Source: Limosilactobacillus reuteri subsp. reuteri (GTDB lineage: Bacteria > Bacillota > Bacilli > Lactobacillales > Lactobacillaceae). Taken from it: a stretch of 64,000 nucleotides of DNA. The stretch is from NCBI RefSeq assembly GCF_000016825.1, contig NC_009513.1:1744501-1808500 (forward strand), in the 5' to 3' direction. The position numbers and the translations under genes are program-made. Positions 29,665 through 38,964 of the stretch are shown one piece after another (position 1 is the stretch's first letter; every line of letters starts with the position of its first letter). Under the pieces are notes generated by a model. The model worked only from the letters and a program-made list of their open reading frames with translations, was not told the origin of the DNA and did no database searches.

Positions 29665-30386
29665 AGTGTATAACCTCGTGGAGTAATCATCCGCCCATCT
29701 TCAACATAAGTATTCTTGTTACCTACAATTACAATTGAAGTCATATTAATTTCTGTTTCATCAAGATCAGCAATCGTTGTTACCTTATCAACTTCTTTTG
29801 GTCGTGCAACATCTTTCCCAATTCCGACAATTGTATCTGGTGACTTATATTTCAATATAATATCAAGGGCTTTTCTTAAGTGATGCGGGCGACCCTTACT
29901 CCGTGGATTATAAAGGCAAATTACAAAATCTGCTTTAGCTGCAGCATCAACACGTTCGGTAATAACTTCCCATGGTGTCATCAAGTCACTTAAACTAATA
30001 TGACAAAAATCATTCATTAACGGCGCACCTAAATGAGCAGCAGCTGCAATACTTGCTGTAACGCCTGGAATTACCTTAATATCAATATGTTGCTCCATTT
30101 TACCGGCAAGCTCTAAAATCAAACCAGCCATCCCATAGATCCCAGCATCACCGCTAGAAATAATTGCAACATCTTTCCCAGTTGCCGCAATCTCAAGGGC
30201 TTTTTTACAACGTTCAATCTCGCCCCGCATTCCGGTAACAACAAGTTCTTTCCCCTCAATCATATCTTCAATTAGCCGAACATACGTTGCATAACCGACA
30301 ATTATATGCGTATTTTCAATTACCTCTCGTGCTTCTTCAGTCATTAATTTTTTTGATCCAGGTCCTAATCCAACTACATATAACAT
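29661..30386 (-). CDS. cbiH: Cobalt-factor III C17-methyltransferase / ring contraction enzyme CbiH
   Basis: This 241-residue tetrapyrrole methylase methylates C17 and contracts the ring. Features are LYVVGLGPGSKKLMTEEARE, AIISSGDAGIYGMAGLILEL near residue 80, PGVTASIAAAAHLGAPL near residue 110 and FVICLYNPRSKGRP. I chose ATG 30386, eight bases after a perfect AGGAGG; the TTG two codons earlier is only two bases from it. A CbiG (C11-side lactone) enzyme precedes it. Confidence 0.95.
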   Translation of the reverse strand: MLYVVGLGPGSKKLMTEEAREVIENTHIIVGYATYVRLIEDMIEGKELVVTGMRGEIERCKKALEIAATGKDVAIISSGDAGIYGMAGLILELAGKMEQHIDIKVIPGVTASIAAAAHLGAPLMNDFCHISLSDLMTPWEVITERVDAAAKADFVICLYNPRSKGRPHHLRKALDIILKYKSPDTIVGIGKDVARPKEVDKVTTIADLDETEINMTSIVIVGNKNTYVEDGRMITPRGYTL

Positions 30387-30398
30387 TTTCAATTCCTC

Positions 30399-31454
30399 CT
30401 AAACTTCATGCAAGCGACTAAGCGCCAGTGTGATTTCATGATCTGCATACCGCTGTGTTACATTCCGTTCCCCACTAGCATAATCAGCAGCAGCACATGC
30501 AACATTACCAACTCCTACCGTCTTTTTTACAAAAGCAGATTCTGGATAATTTTGACTAGCTTCTTGTAACTCTGCAGCTGGATAAAATTCAGCTTTAATC
30601 CCTAAGGTGGTTGCTAAATATTGAATTGCTCCTTCATGCCTTTTAATATCAATTGATGCTACTTTAATAAATGATTTCCACAACAATTGATGTTGTTGGC
30701 AAAATTCTGTAAAGGCTTGTTGCACCATTGCAATTGTAATATTTTTTCGGCAACCAATTCCCAAGACATTTACCCGGGGAACTACATGAATCACATCAGA
30801 ACTTTTAGAAAAACCAGTGTGATCTGAAACAATAATTAATGGTACTCCCGATTCATGATCTTTAATCCTAGTTAATACCTTAAATCCACTAAACTGGTTA
30901 ATGTATTGTGTTAAGTACGGCTCAATAAAGAGTTCTACAACTTTTCCTTCTGCTAAGCGACGATTGATTGCTTTTGTATTTTCTTTAAAGTTGGGATACC
31001 ATCCATTGACCTTTTTAGCTAAAACATCCAATGATTGAACATTTTCTGTGTCAGTTGCGGTTGTAATTACTGGTTCTGATCTCATTAATCTAGCAATTAA
31101 CCTTGTCCATTCATTAGCTCCACCGACATGCCCAGAAAGTAAACTAATAACATGCCGTGCTTTTTCGTCCATTACAACAACTGCTGGATCAACTGTTTTA
31201 TCAATAATCACATCAGCCAATGCACGAACGACAATTCCTGTTGCCATAATGCAAACGATACAATCATATTTTTTAAAAAGATGGTGGATTGTTGCGGTAA
31301 AAGCACCTCGTGAATAATAATTTTCATCATCTCGAGCTAAGCGTTGGGGTAAAACAAGGTCTACCTTATATCCTTGTTTTTTTACCCGGCTTTTCAAACT
31401 TCTTGCCGTCGAAGCACCACCCTGGGTTAAAGCAATCACAGCAAGGCTTTTCAT
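30399..31454 (-). CDS. cbiG: Cobalt-precorrin-5A hydrolase CbiG
   Basis: This 351-residue protein opens the delta-lactone of cobalt-precorrin-5A, releasing acetaldehyde. It has the N-terminal domain with IVCIMATGIVVRALADVI near residue 70, the GHVGGANEWTRLIA segment near residue 112, and a C-terminal CbiG/CobE domain (VLGIGCRKNI near residue 230, VGVGNVACAAADYASG near residue 315). Spacing to cbiF is two bases. Confidence 0.95.
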   Translation of the reverse strand: MKSLAVIALTQGGASTARSLKSRVKKQGYKVDLVLPQRLARDDENYYSRGAFTATIHHLFKKYDCIVCIMATGIVVRALADVIIDKTVDPAVVVMDEKARHVISLLSGHVGGANEWTRLIARLMRSEPVITTATDTENVQSLDVLAKKVNGWYPNFKENTKAINRRLAEGKVVELFIEPYLTQYINQFSGFKVLTRIKDHESGVPLIIVSDHTGFSKSSDVIHVVPRVNVLGIGCRKNITIAMVQQAFTEFCQQHQLLWKSFIKVASIDIKRHEGAIQYLATTLGIKAEFYPAAELQEASQNYPESAFVKKTVGVGNVACAAADYASGERNVTQRYADHEITLALSRLHEV

Positions 31455-31456
31455 AA

Positions 31457-32218
31457 TTACTTACTCTTTTTCCGGAACATTGTACTGAAACTTGCATCAT
31501 ATAAATGAGAATAATTATATTCATCACCTAAGAACTTACCAACCATAATCAATGCTGTTCGTCGAATATCGGCATCATGCACTTTTTCAGCGATATCACT
31601 TAATGTTCCCCTAACGACCTTTTCATCTGGCCAGGTTGCCTTATAAATAACGGCTGCTGGTGTGTCTTCAGGGTATCCTCCCTCTTCTAATTGCGAAACA
31701 ACTTTCTTAATGCCTTGAACAGACAAGAAAATTACCATTGAAGTTTGATGTTGTGCTAACGATTTTAAGGATTCCTTCTCTGGCACAGGTGTCCGTCCTG
31801 CCATACGCGTAATAATTACACTCTGCGCTACTTCGGGAACCGTATATTCCACGCCCATGCTTGACGCCGCACCAAGGAATGAACTAACACCAGGAACGCA
31901 TTGATACTCAATATCCCGTTTTTTCATTTCTTCAATTTGCTCACGAATCGAACCATAAATTGAGAAGTCACCAGTTTGTAATCGTACAACTGACTTCCCC
32001 TCTTTTACTGCTTCTTCCATTCGGTCCACAATATCGTCTAGTGTCATTTTGGCACTATCATATTTTTCAGCATCTGCTTTACAGTAATTCAATAGGTCCT
32101 TATTAATTAACGATCCAGCATAGATTACAACATCAGCTGCTGCCAATAACTTGTATCCCTTTAACGTAATAAGATCTGTTTCACCCGGACCAGCTCCTAC
32201 AAAACTAACAATTGCCAT
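31457..32218 (-). CDS. cbiF: Cobalt-precorrin-4 C11-methyltransferase CbiF
   Basis: This 253-residue SAM-dependent methylase begins [20 protein letters not shown] and carries [20 protein letters not shown] and [20 protein letters not shown], the CbiF/CobM pattern. It adds the C11 methyl group. It lies between cbiT (16 bases upstream) and cbiG. Confidence 0.96.
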   Translation of the reverse strand: MAIVSFVGAGPGETDLITLKGYKLLAAADVVIYAGSLINKDLLNYCKADAEKYDSAKMTLDDIVDRMEEAVKEGKSVVRLQTGDFSIYGSIREQIEEMKKRDIEYQCVPGVSSFLGAASSMGVEYTVPEVAQSVIITRMAGRTPVPEKESLKSLAQHQTSMVIFLSVQGIKKVVSQLEEGGYPEDTPAAVIYKATWPDEKVVRGTLSDIAEKVHDADIRRTALIMVGKFLGDEYNYSHLYDASFSTMFRKKSK

Positions 32219-32234
32219 AATTAATCAATCCTTT

Positions 32235-32789
32235 CTATTTTTTAGCATTAACAATAATTGTTGGATTGTTTGGTTTAAAGAAATGTCCTTTCCCTAATTG
32301 GTGCCAACGCAATACACCAACCTCAACCATTTCAATTTCCTTGAAGCCAGCTGATGTTAATAACTTTTCGACTTGCATTGCGTTTTCAAACAAAATAAAG
32401 TTCAGGACTATTGTTCCGTTAACATTTAAATGTGTACTAGCAAACTTAACGATTCCATCTAATTGCGCTCCACTACCACCAACAAAAATTGCATCATATT
32501 TCTGATTAGGAATATCTTGGGGAGCGATTCCCTTGATTAAGTTGATATTATGTAAGTTAAACTTATTAATATTTTGTTTGATAATATCAATCCCGGCATT
32601 GTTCATTTCAATCGCTGTTACATTTAAGTTTGGAAACTCGCGAGCTGCTTGAATACTGATACTACCTGTTCCAGCCCCAATATCAAGGAAGGTATTCTTA
32701 TCATTAAGTTCCAATTTATCAATACTGATTGCTCGAACTTCTGATTTTGTCATCGGAACCTTATTTCTTAAAAATTCATCATCACGCAT
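32235..32789 (-). CDS. cbiT: Cobalt-precorrin-6B C15-methyltransferase/decarboxylase CbiT
   Basis: This 184-residue class I methyltransferase has the SAM-binding LDIGAGTGSISIQAA near residue 36 and AIFVGGSGAQLDGIV near residue 105. It methylates C15 and decarboxylates the C12 acetate. It is a separate polypeptide from CbiE (these are fused as CobL in the aerobic route). Its start overlaps the cbiE stop by eight bases. Confidence 0.95.
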   Translation of the reverse strand: MRDDEFLRNKVPMTKSEVRAISIDKLELNDKNTFLDIGAGTGSISIQAAREFPNLNVTAIEMNNAGIDIIKQNINKFNLHNINLIKGIAPQDIPNQKYDAIFVGGSGAQLDGIVKFASTHLNVNGTIVLNFILFENAMQVEKLLTSAGFKEIEMVEVGVLRWHQLGKGHFFKPNNPTIIVNAKK

Positions 32790-33384
32790 TTGTAATAATC
32801 ACCACATTCATTTCATATCTTCGTTGCTCAATCGTTGTTTCATCGTATTGCGTTATTTTTTCATCTGGATAGCTTAGCCGTTCTCCAACATAAATTTTGC
32901 GGTGCAATCCCCGCTTTTTAATCTCTTGCCCAATTTCAAATGGTCCTAGTTGCTGGTCAGTAACCATGCCGACTTTAGAATGTTGTAATAAGAAATCGAA
33001 ATCAGGGGTTCGCCCATGACTACTTGTCAAATAGCAATCATTCATTGACAATTCCAACTGGTGGAACATGTACTGAATAGAACTAATTCCAGGAATAATT
33101 TTTATTTTTTGATTATGGATGTTAGCAGTTATCCAAGTTCCAATTCCATACAACAGTGGGTCTCCCGATGCTAATAACACATTATTTTGTTCTGGATGTT
33201 CTTCAAAATAAGTCTTCAAGGCCGCTAACCGTGGTAAGGCCATTTTTTTACTAGCAGGAACTGCAGGAATTGTCATTAATTGCCGTTTTGAACCAATCAC
33301 AATATCGGCTTTAGACAAATATTTTGTCATCCCCTGCAAACGATAATTTTCATTACCAGGACCAATTCCTAATACCACTATCAT
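32782..33384 (-). CDS. cbiE: Cobalt-precorrin-7 C5-methyltransferase CbiE
   Basis: This 200-residue tetrapyrrole methylase opens IVVLGIGPGNENYRLQGM, with LLASGDPLLYGIGTWI near residue 75 and PGISSIQYMFHQLEL near residue 100. It adds the C5 methyl group. The ATG at 33384 forms an ATGA junction with the cbiD stop and is preceded by AGGATGAG; a GTG two codons upstream is too close to that site. Confidence 0.94.
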   Translation of the reverse strand: MIVVLGIGPGNENYRLQGMTKYLSKADIVIGSKRQLMTIPAVPASKKMALPRLAALKTYFEEHPEQNNVLLASGDPLLYGIGTWITANIHNQKIKIIPGISSIQYMFHQLELSMNDCYLTSSHGRTPDFDFLLQHSKVGMVTDQQLGPFEIGQEIKKRGLHRKIYVGERLSYPDEKITQYDETTIEQRRYEMNVVIITNA

Positions 33385-34532
33385 TGCCACTCATCCTTAA
33401 TCTCTTGTACTGGTTTACTTGCCGCTAAAAAACCACTTTCTCGTGAAAAAATCACTGCATCAATCTCAATATGTGGTTCTCGATGTGCTAAAAGTTTTTC
33501 TGTCCGCTTTTTAATTTTGTCAACAATAATTTGGTAAACATCCTGATAGCCAGCTTGATTAATAAGCTTAATCATAGAAATAGTAGTTAAGCAGTTATTA
33601 ATTTTTTGCAAAAATTCAGTCGGCACGCCACCCATTAACGCAAGATTTGCAACCATAATCTCTGCTCGTGCATCAGCATCTTTGCTATGAGTTGAGAAAA
33701 TTCCTGCAGCAACTTTGATCATTTTGCCAAGATCACCAACGATTAAAACTTTATTGAACTTTAATCGTTGTGTTTCATGGAGAACATAACCAACAAAGTT
33801 ACTCATTTGGACAATCTTGTCATCAGCAATTCCTAGCTCATCTTTAGCAAAATCTTCTCCATAATTTCCCGGTACTAAAACAATTGCTTTATCGCCCCGT
33901 TTACGATGAATATTCATTTCAATTGAAATTGAATGTTTCCAACTTGATTCAGACATTGGAGTAACGACCCCACTGGTTCCTAGAATGGAAATTCCACCAA
34001 CAATTCCAAGTCGCGGGTTGTAGGTTAATTTGGCTATTTTTTCGCCTTCTGGTACAGAAATAACAATATTTGCACCAAGATTAGATCCTAGCTCTTTTCG
34101 TGCCGCTTCTTTAATCACTCGCCGCGGTGTAGGGTTAATCGCTGGTATCCCTGGCTTATTCGCTAATCCTTCTTTAGTTACGCGCCCAACTCCTTTTCCA
34201 CCATCTAAATGAATTTCATCATCAGAACGTAAACTAACTTTGGCAAAGATGAGTGCTCCATCTGTTGCATCTTGATCATCACCACCATCTTTTTTTATGG
34301 CGCAACTGGCTGCATTTTTATCAAAGTCAGTTTGCTCAACATCAAAGATTGCAATCTTTCCATTGGCAGCATGAACAGTAACCGTTTCTTGTGGTTCCTG
34401 ATTCAGCAAAGTCCTAATAGCAGCTACAGTTGCCGCGGTAGCAGTAGTGCCAGTTGTAAAACCCTTTCGTAATTTTCGCCCATTGTAATAAACAAAATTA
34501 TCCTCAGAGTTATTATTTGGTGTGACGGCCAT
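33381..34532 (-). CDS. cbiD: Cobalt-precorrin-5B C1-methyltransferase CbiD
   Basis: This 383-residue protein has the CbiD signature KLRKGFTTGTTATAATVAA near residue 17, then IKKDGGDDQDATDG and GVGRVTKEGL. It methylates C1 using SAM. The start is ATG 34532, five bases after AGGTGA; upstream in-frame GTG and ATG codons sit on the ribosome site. It overlaps cbiC by 20 bases. Confidence 0.95.
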   Translation of the reverse strand: MAVTPNNNSEDNFVYYNGRKLRKGFTTGTTATAATVAAIRTLLNQEPQETVTVHAANGKIAIFDVEQTDFDKNAASCAIKKDGGDDQDATDGALIFAKVSLRSDDEIHLDGGKGVGRVTKEGLANKPGIPAINPTPRRVIKEAARKELGSNLGANIVISVPEGEKIAKLTYNPRLGIVGGISILGTSGVVTPMSESSWKHSISIEMNIHRKRGDKAIVLVPGNYGEDFAKDELGIADDKIVQMSNFVGYVLHETQRLKFNKVLIVGDLGKMIKVAAGIFSTHSKDADARAEIMVANLALMGGVPTEFLQKINNCLTTISMIKLINQAGYQDVYQIIVDKIKKRTEKLLAHREPHIEIDAVIFSRESGFLAASKPVQEIKDEWQ

Positions 34533-35196
34533 ACTCATCACCTAAATTCTTAATATCCATGTTATACATCACTGCATTAATAAGGGCTGCGGCAAGATTA
34601 CTCCCGCCTTTTCGCCCTAGAGCAGCAATTGCTGGTATATTTGATTCATATAAAGCTTGCTTACTCTCAGCAGCCTCAACAAAGCCAACTGGAACACCAA
34701 TTACAGCAGCCACTTTAAGCTGCTCATCATTAACGAGTTCAATGATTTTACAAAGAGCAGTTGGTGCATTTCCAACAATAAATATCTTTTCTCGTGGATC
34801 GTTAGCAGCAATTTCAACAGCCGCCATTGAACGAGTAATCCCCTTTTCTTGGGCTAATTGAATTACACGCGGGTCCCGGATTAAGCAATGATAATCAACA
34901 CCTAATTTATCAAGGCGCCGTTTGTTAATTCCTGATAAAGCCATTGTAGTATCGGTATAGATAACACCATGATTTAATATGACATGTTTTAATTTATTTA
35001 ATACATCATGCGTAAATTTTAAATTTTTCAAATAATCAAAATCTGCTGTCGTATGAATTGCCCTTTTGATTACTGCTTCTTGTAATGGACTATCAAATTT
35101 ATAATGCGGATCAATTTTGTCGATCTCTTCTTGAATGATTTGAAAACTTCTATCCGTTATTTTATGAGGTACTGTAATATAGCTTTCTTTTTCCAT
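34513..35196 (-). CDS. cbiC: Cobalt-precorrin-8 methylmutase CbiC
   Basis: This 227-residue enzyme moves the methyl group from C11 to C12, yielding cobyrinic acid. Visible are VIKRAIHTTADFDYL with the catalytic histidine near residue 45, GVIYTDTTMALSGINKRRL, IGVPVGFVEAAESKQAL and ALGRKGGSNLAAALINA. I prefer ATG 35196 over the TTG five codons earlier, which lies in cbiB. No strong ribosome site is visible, so translation is probably coupled to cbiB. Confidence 0.94.
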   Translation of the reverse strand: MEKESYITVPHKITDRSFQIIQEEIDKIDPHYKFDSPLQEAVIKRAIHTTADFDYLKNLKFTHDVLNKLKHVILNHGVIYTDTTMALSGINKRRLDKLGVDYHCLIRDPRVIQLAQEKGITRSMAAVEIAANDPREKIFIVGNAPTALCKIIELVNDEQLKVAAVIGVPVGFVEAAESKQALYESNIPAIAALGRKGGSNLAAALINAVMYNMDIKNLGDEYGRHTK

Positions 35197-35201
35197 TTTC
35201 T

Positions 35202-36161
35202 TCACTTCCAAACTATTAAGAATCGTATAAGTTCAAATCCACATAATCCCAGGAATGATGTAAGGTACAACATTGTAATCGTTCTTTTTAAATGCCAATT
35301 TGCAGCAATTACAAGATGATCATTACCGATGTAAGGCTTTTTAACCAATTCGCCAAAATAATAATGTGGACCACCTAATTGCAAATGTAAGGCACCTGCA
35401 ACAACAGCTTCACTAAAAGCACTATTAGGACTTAGATGCTTCTCACAATCACGTTCACCTACAGCAATTGCCTCCCGAGTGTCATCACGTAACAACCAAC
35501 TGCTAATAATCAGTAGTAACCATGTGATTCGTGCTGGAACATAATTTGCAATGTCATCAATTCGGGCAGATACCTCCCCAAAAGCGCGGAATTTTTCATT
35601 CTGATAACCAATCATCGAATCTAAAGTATTTATGGCTTTATACATTATTCCTAAAACTGGACCACCAATTACCAAAAAGAACAGTGGCGCGATTACACCA
35701 TCACTAGTATTTTCGGCAACTGTTTCAATCGTTGCTTTTGTTACCTCTTCAGCACTTAATTGATTAGTATCACGTCCTACAATCATCCCCACCTGCTGGC
35801 GAGCTTTATTTAAATTATTTTGTTGAAGACTTTTCATAATTTTTTCTGCTTCAATTGCCAATTGACGCATAGAGAGGCAAGTATAGCAAAGGTAAGTTCC
35901 AACGATCATATAGAGATAATAATTAATTGCCGCAAATCGCATCAATATATATGTAATTAATCCTGACCCACCAACCGTTATTAGCCAAGTCAAAGCGCCA
36001 AACCACTTCTTTCTTTTCGTTGAATAGTTTGAACGATTAAATTTCTTAGTTAGGTACGCGATTAAATGACCCATTGCTTTAACTGGATGCGGCCACGAAT
36101 GAGGGTCACCAAGTAAAAAATCAAAAATGAATGCTAGTATAACCATTATTAGGATATTCAT
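35202..36161 (-). CDS. cbiB: Adenosylcobinamide-phosphate synthase CbiB
   Basis: This 319-residue membrane protein joins adenosylcobyric acid to (R)-1-amino-2-propanol phosphate. It shows the N-terminal FLLGDPHSWPHPVKAMGHLI, SADE-type GRDTNQLSAEEVTKATIETV, ENTSDGVIAPLFFL and RIDDIANYVPARITWLLLI, all typical of CbiB/CobD(Pseudomonas). It has four to five hydrophobic segments. It overlaps cbiA by four bases (ATGA). Confidence 0.96.
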   Translation of the reverse strand: MNILIMVILAFIFDFLLGDPHSWPHPVKAMGHLIAYLTKKFNRSNYSTKRKKWFGALTWLITVGGSGLITYILMRFAAINYYLYMIVGTYLCYTCLSMRQLAIEAEKIMKSLQQNNLNKARQQVGMIVGRDTNQLSAEEVTKATIETVAENTSDGVIAPLFFLVIGGPVLGIMYKAINTLDSMIGYQNEKFRAFGEVSARIDDIANYVPARITWLLLIISSWLLRDDTREAIAVGERDCEKHLSPNSAFSEAVVAGALHLQLGGPHYYFGELVKKPYIGNDHLVIAANWHLKRTITMLYLTSFLGLCGFELIRFLIVWK

Positions 36162-37522
36162 TGCACATCAGCTCCTAAATTATTTAAAAACTGTATGAAT
36201 AGCTTTGGATTCTGATAAAAATGAACATGTAGATAACTGGCAAAAGTTTTTCTAATCTGATAACCTCCCGACCAAGTATCAACAATTTGGTTATCACGAA
36301 CCTTTTTCATAAGCAAAACTGGCTTTAATTGCTGATCTAATTGCTTAAACATAGAATGATGAAATTCATGACCAACAATCTTTTGCCCTCTATTCCCTAA
36401 CATACAATCTACTTGGGTATAAGCTTCACAGTAACCAAATCTTTTAAGTCGCGGTGTCATCTCACTCATACCATCAAAAATTCCTACCATTGGAAATTCA
36501 TTTTCTCCTTGCTTTAATACCTTGCCAAGATACATTAAGCCACCACACTCTGCATAAATTGGCTTATTTGCTTGCGAAAACTCATAGACTTCTTTCTTTA
36601 AGAATTCATTAGCTGCCAATCGGGAGGCAAACTCTTCAGGATATCCGCCACCAAAGTACAAAGCATCTACATCCGGTAAATGATTGTCAGAAATTGGGCT
36701 AAATGGAATTAACTCTATGCCTGTTTTTTCAAGAAGGTGAATGTTATCAGCATAATAAAAATTAAATGCTTTATCTTTCGCAATTCCTAGGCGAAGTCTT
36801 GTTTTGGGAATATTAAATGGATCAACAACTTTCTCACTAACCGAGGTAGCTAATGATAGTAGTTTTTGCAAATCAACATGGGCCTTTACATCTTCAGCAA
36901 CCTTAGCAATTTTTTTATCAACATTCGGCAACTCATCATCAGGAACTAACCCTAACTGTCGAGAAGGTAAGCTGATGGTTGAGTCATGAGGTAAATAACC
37001 CAAAATTGGGAGATCGAGGTAACGATGAATCGCCCCAGCAATTAGTTTGTAATGATTTTCACTCATCACATTATTAATGATGACTCCCTTTATCGGTACC
37101 TTTTTATCAAAGTCAATAAAGCCCTTTAAGATTGCTGCAGCCGATGTCGATGTTGCTCTAGCATTAATAACTAAAATAACTGGGATATTTAATTGTTTAG
37201 CAATACTAGCTGTTGAATAAGCATCTTTATCCGTTCCTAAACCATCATAGAGTCCCATAACGCCTTCAATAATTCCTAAATCAATATTTTCCGTATTAGC
37301 AGTAAAAAGATAGTTCAAAACTTGTGGATCAGGTACAAGATAGTTATCAAGATTTCGAGTTGGACGATTAGTTATTCTTGTATGAAATTTTGTATCGACG
37401 TAGTCTGGACCAACTTTATACGATTGAATTGTATATTTTTCATTCAAAGCTTTTAAAATGCCTAAAACAGCAGTAGTTTTTCCAGACCCACTTGTTACAC
37501 CAGCAATTAGAACTTTTTTCAT
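36158..37522 (-). CDS. cbiA: Cobyrinic acid a,c-diamide synthase CbiA
   Basis: This 454-residue glutamine amidotransferase uses ATP to amidate the a and c carboxylates. The P-loop IAGVTSGSGKTTAVLG lies at residues 6-20, with GVMGLYDGLG near residue 88. The glutaminase domain has the nucleophile in IYAECGGLMYLGK near residue 325 and YLHVHFYQNP near the end. Its start overlaps the cobD stop (TAATG). Confidence 0.96.
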   Translation of the reverse strand: MKKVLIAGVTSGSGKTTAVLGILKALNEKYTIQSYKVGPDYVDTKFHTRITNRPTRNLDNYLVPDPQVLNYLFTANTENIDLGIIEGVMGLYDGLGTDKDAYSTASIAKQLNIPVILVINARATSTSAAAILKGFIDFDKKVPIKGVIINNVMSENHYKLIAGAIHRYLDLPILGYLPHDSTISLPSRQLGLVPDDELPNVDKKIAKVAEDVKAHVDLQKLLSLATSVSEKVVDPFNIPKTRLRLGIAKDKAFNFYYADNIHLLEKTGIELIPFSPISDNHLPDVDALYFGGGYPEEFASRLAANEFLKKEVYEFSQANKPIYAECGGLMYLGKVLKQGENEFPMVGIFDGMSEMTPRLKRFGYCEAYTQVDCMLGNRGQKIVGHEFHHSMFKQLDQQLKPVLLMKKVRDNQIVDTWSGGYQIRKTFASYLHVHFYQNPKLFIQFLNNLGADVQ

Positions 37523-38610
37523 TACAGCTCACGTCCTAACACTTGTTTTAATGTCTTGACTAATAGAATATTATCTTGTGGGCCCTTAACTGCCACTCGA
37601 TAGTATTGTCGGCCCAGCCCAGCGTAATCATCACATTGGCGAATCAAAATACGGTGACGAATAAGCTTTTCTCTTAATTCCAAATCATTGCTTTTAAATA
37701 AAAAGAAGTTAGTAGCACTTGGAAAAACCTTTATTTCAGGTATTGCTTGTAACGCTTGATATAGTGCAGGTTGCTGAATATTTAACCAATCATGAGTTAA
37801 TTTAATATATTTTTTTGCTCTAAACATATTTTGACCAAAAACATCCGCAATCCCATTTACCGACCAAGTGTTTTCTTGAACTTTAAGTAAAGTCTTTAAT
37901 TTTTTATTTTTTGTAATACAATATCCCAATCTTAATCCTGGAATTGCAAAAAATTTAGTAGCCGCCCGGATAATATAAACACGGTCGTCAGCTTCAAGTT
38001 CATTAATAAGACTTTCTTGTTCGTTAACAGTTAGGTCAATAAAGGCTTCATCCAAGATCAAAAGGCGATGATGTTGATTACAAAAGTTAACTAAGTTCCG
38101 AAGATCTTTTAGTGCTATTATTTGACCAGTTGGATTGTTAGGACTTGCTAAACAAATAATTGTAATTTCACGATGCGCTTTTAGTTGTTCAATCATCGCC
38201 TGTACATCACATGAAAAATTATTTTTTTCGTATAATTGATAATGGTGAACTTTTATTCCAACACGCTTAAAAAGTCGCTCATATTCACCAAACGTAGGCG
38301 CTAGGACTAACGCATCCGTTGCCTTTTCTGCTCGAATTGTCTCATCCAAGACTTCCGATGCTCCATTACCGACAAACACATCATCACTATTGACATTAAA
38401 ATGATTAGCGATTGCTGCTTTCAATTCTGGATACTCTGGATTTGGATAGACTTCAATATTAGCAAATGATTGAACTAATACGTTCCATAAATCTGACGGA
38501 AACCCCAGAGGATTAATATTTGCACTAAAGTCTTTAACCTCTTCAATAGGAATATTCAATTGAGTAGCAACTTGCTCGATATTCCCACCATGATGAATAT
38601 TATTTTTCAA
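37522..38610 (-). CDS. cobD: L-threonine-O-3-phosphate decarboxylase CobD
   Basis: This 362-residue PLP enzyme makes (R)-1-amino-2-propanol phosphate, the nucleotide-loop linker. It has the N-terminal HHGGNIEQVATQL, VFVGNGASEVLDETI near residue 80, LASPNNPTGQI, ILDEAFIDLT and the PLP-lysine segment RAATKFFAIPGLRLGY. The most likely start is TTG 38610, five bases after AGGTGA; the TTG at 38631 has no ribosome site and lies in the cre-like palindrome. It is the first gene of the roughly 21-kb cobD-to-hemL run. A threonine kinase (PduX type) to supply its substrate is not visible in the window. Confidence 0.93.
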   Translation of the reverse strand: MKNNIHHGGNIEQVATQLNIPIEEVKDFSANINPLGFPSDLWNVLVQSFANIEVYPNPEYPELKAAIANHFNVNSDDVFVGNGASEVLDETIRAEKATDALVLAPTFGEYERLFKRVGIKVHHYQLYEKNNFSCDVQAMIEQLKAHREITIICLASPNNPTGQIIALKDLRNLVNFCNQHHRLLILDEAFIDLTVNEQESLINELEADDRVYIIRAATKFFAIPGLRLGYCITKNKKLKTLLKVQENTWSVNGIADVFGQNMFRAKKYIKLTHDWLNIQQPALYQALQAIPEIKVFPSATNFFLFKSNDLELREKLIRHRILIRQCDDYAGLGRQYYRVAVKGPQDNILLVKTLKQVLGREL

Positions 38611-38630
38611 AAAATCACCTACTAAAATCA

Positions 38631-38645
38631 AAGAAAACGTTTTCT
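38631..38645 (-). promoter_or_regulatory. cre-like palindrome upstream of cobD
   Basis: AGAAAACGTTTTCT (38632-38645) is a perfect 14-bp palindrome; the 15-base window matches the cre consensus at 14 of 15 positions. It lies between the candidate -10 box and the cobD ribosome site, a position typical for CcpA repression. Confidence 0.55.
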
Positions 38646-38661
38646 AACTTTTTCACCTATA

Positions 38662-38690
38662 AAATTACGATGTTTAACTTGATAGTTCAA
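38662..38690 (-). promoter_or_regulatory. Candidate promoter of the cobD-cbi-hem transcript
   Basis: On the minus strand TTGAAC (38685-38690) and TAATTT (38662-38667) are separated by 17 bases and lie about 55 bases before the cobD start, just ahead of the cre-like palindrome. The boxes are imperfect, as expected if an activator such as PocR assists. The remaining 38691-38942 interval is AT-rich with no gene. Confidence 0.4.
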
Positions 38691-38902
38691 TACTTAACAA
38701 CGCATAAGACGAATAAGCGATATTAGTGTTTGAATATGTAAAAAAAACATTAACTATCTTTTCTTGCAGTCCTTATTTTGGTGTTTTTTTGTTATATTAT
38801 TTGTATTTTTTTATAATTTCGCTTTTCAATTAGTATTCAGTTCTTGTAATAGTGATTTCTTTGCTGGATTTTGAAAAAATTAGTATTATTTAATAGATTA
38901 TG

Positions 38903-38917
38903 ATGAAAGCGTTATTA
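38903..38917 (+). promoter_or_regulatory. Second cre-like site near the IS30 left end
   Basis: ATGAAAGCGTTATTA matches 14 of 15 cre positions (T in place of C at 14). It lies about 25 bases from the IS30 end, in what was probably the control region of the divergent adenosyltransferase gene before insertion. Confidence 0.35.
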
Positions 38918-38942
38918 TAATCTGCCTTTTTAAGACCCGAAA

Positions 38943-38964
38943 TGTCAATTTAAATTAGAAAAAA
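38943..38964 (+). repeat. IS30 left terminal inverted repeat
   Basis: TGTCAATTTAAATTAGAAAAAA pairs with the reverse complement of the right end at 19 of 22 positions. The transposase stop codon lies inside it. Confidence 0.8.

Noticed and set aside
35641..35700. CAGTGGC, the reverse complement of the B12-box core GCCACTG
   Set aside because: It lies inside cbiB coding sequence, without the conserved surrounding helices or a leader position. I found no cobalamin riboswitch in the intergenic regions inspected.
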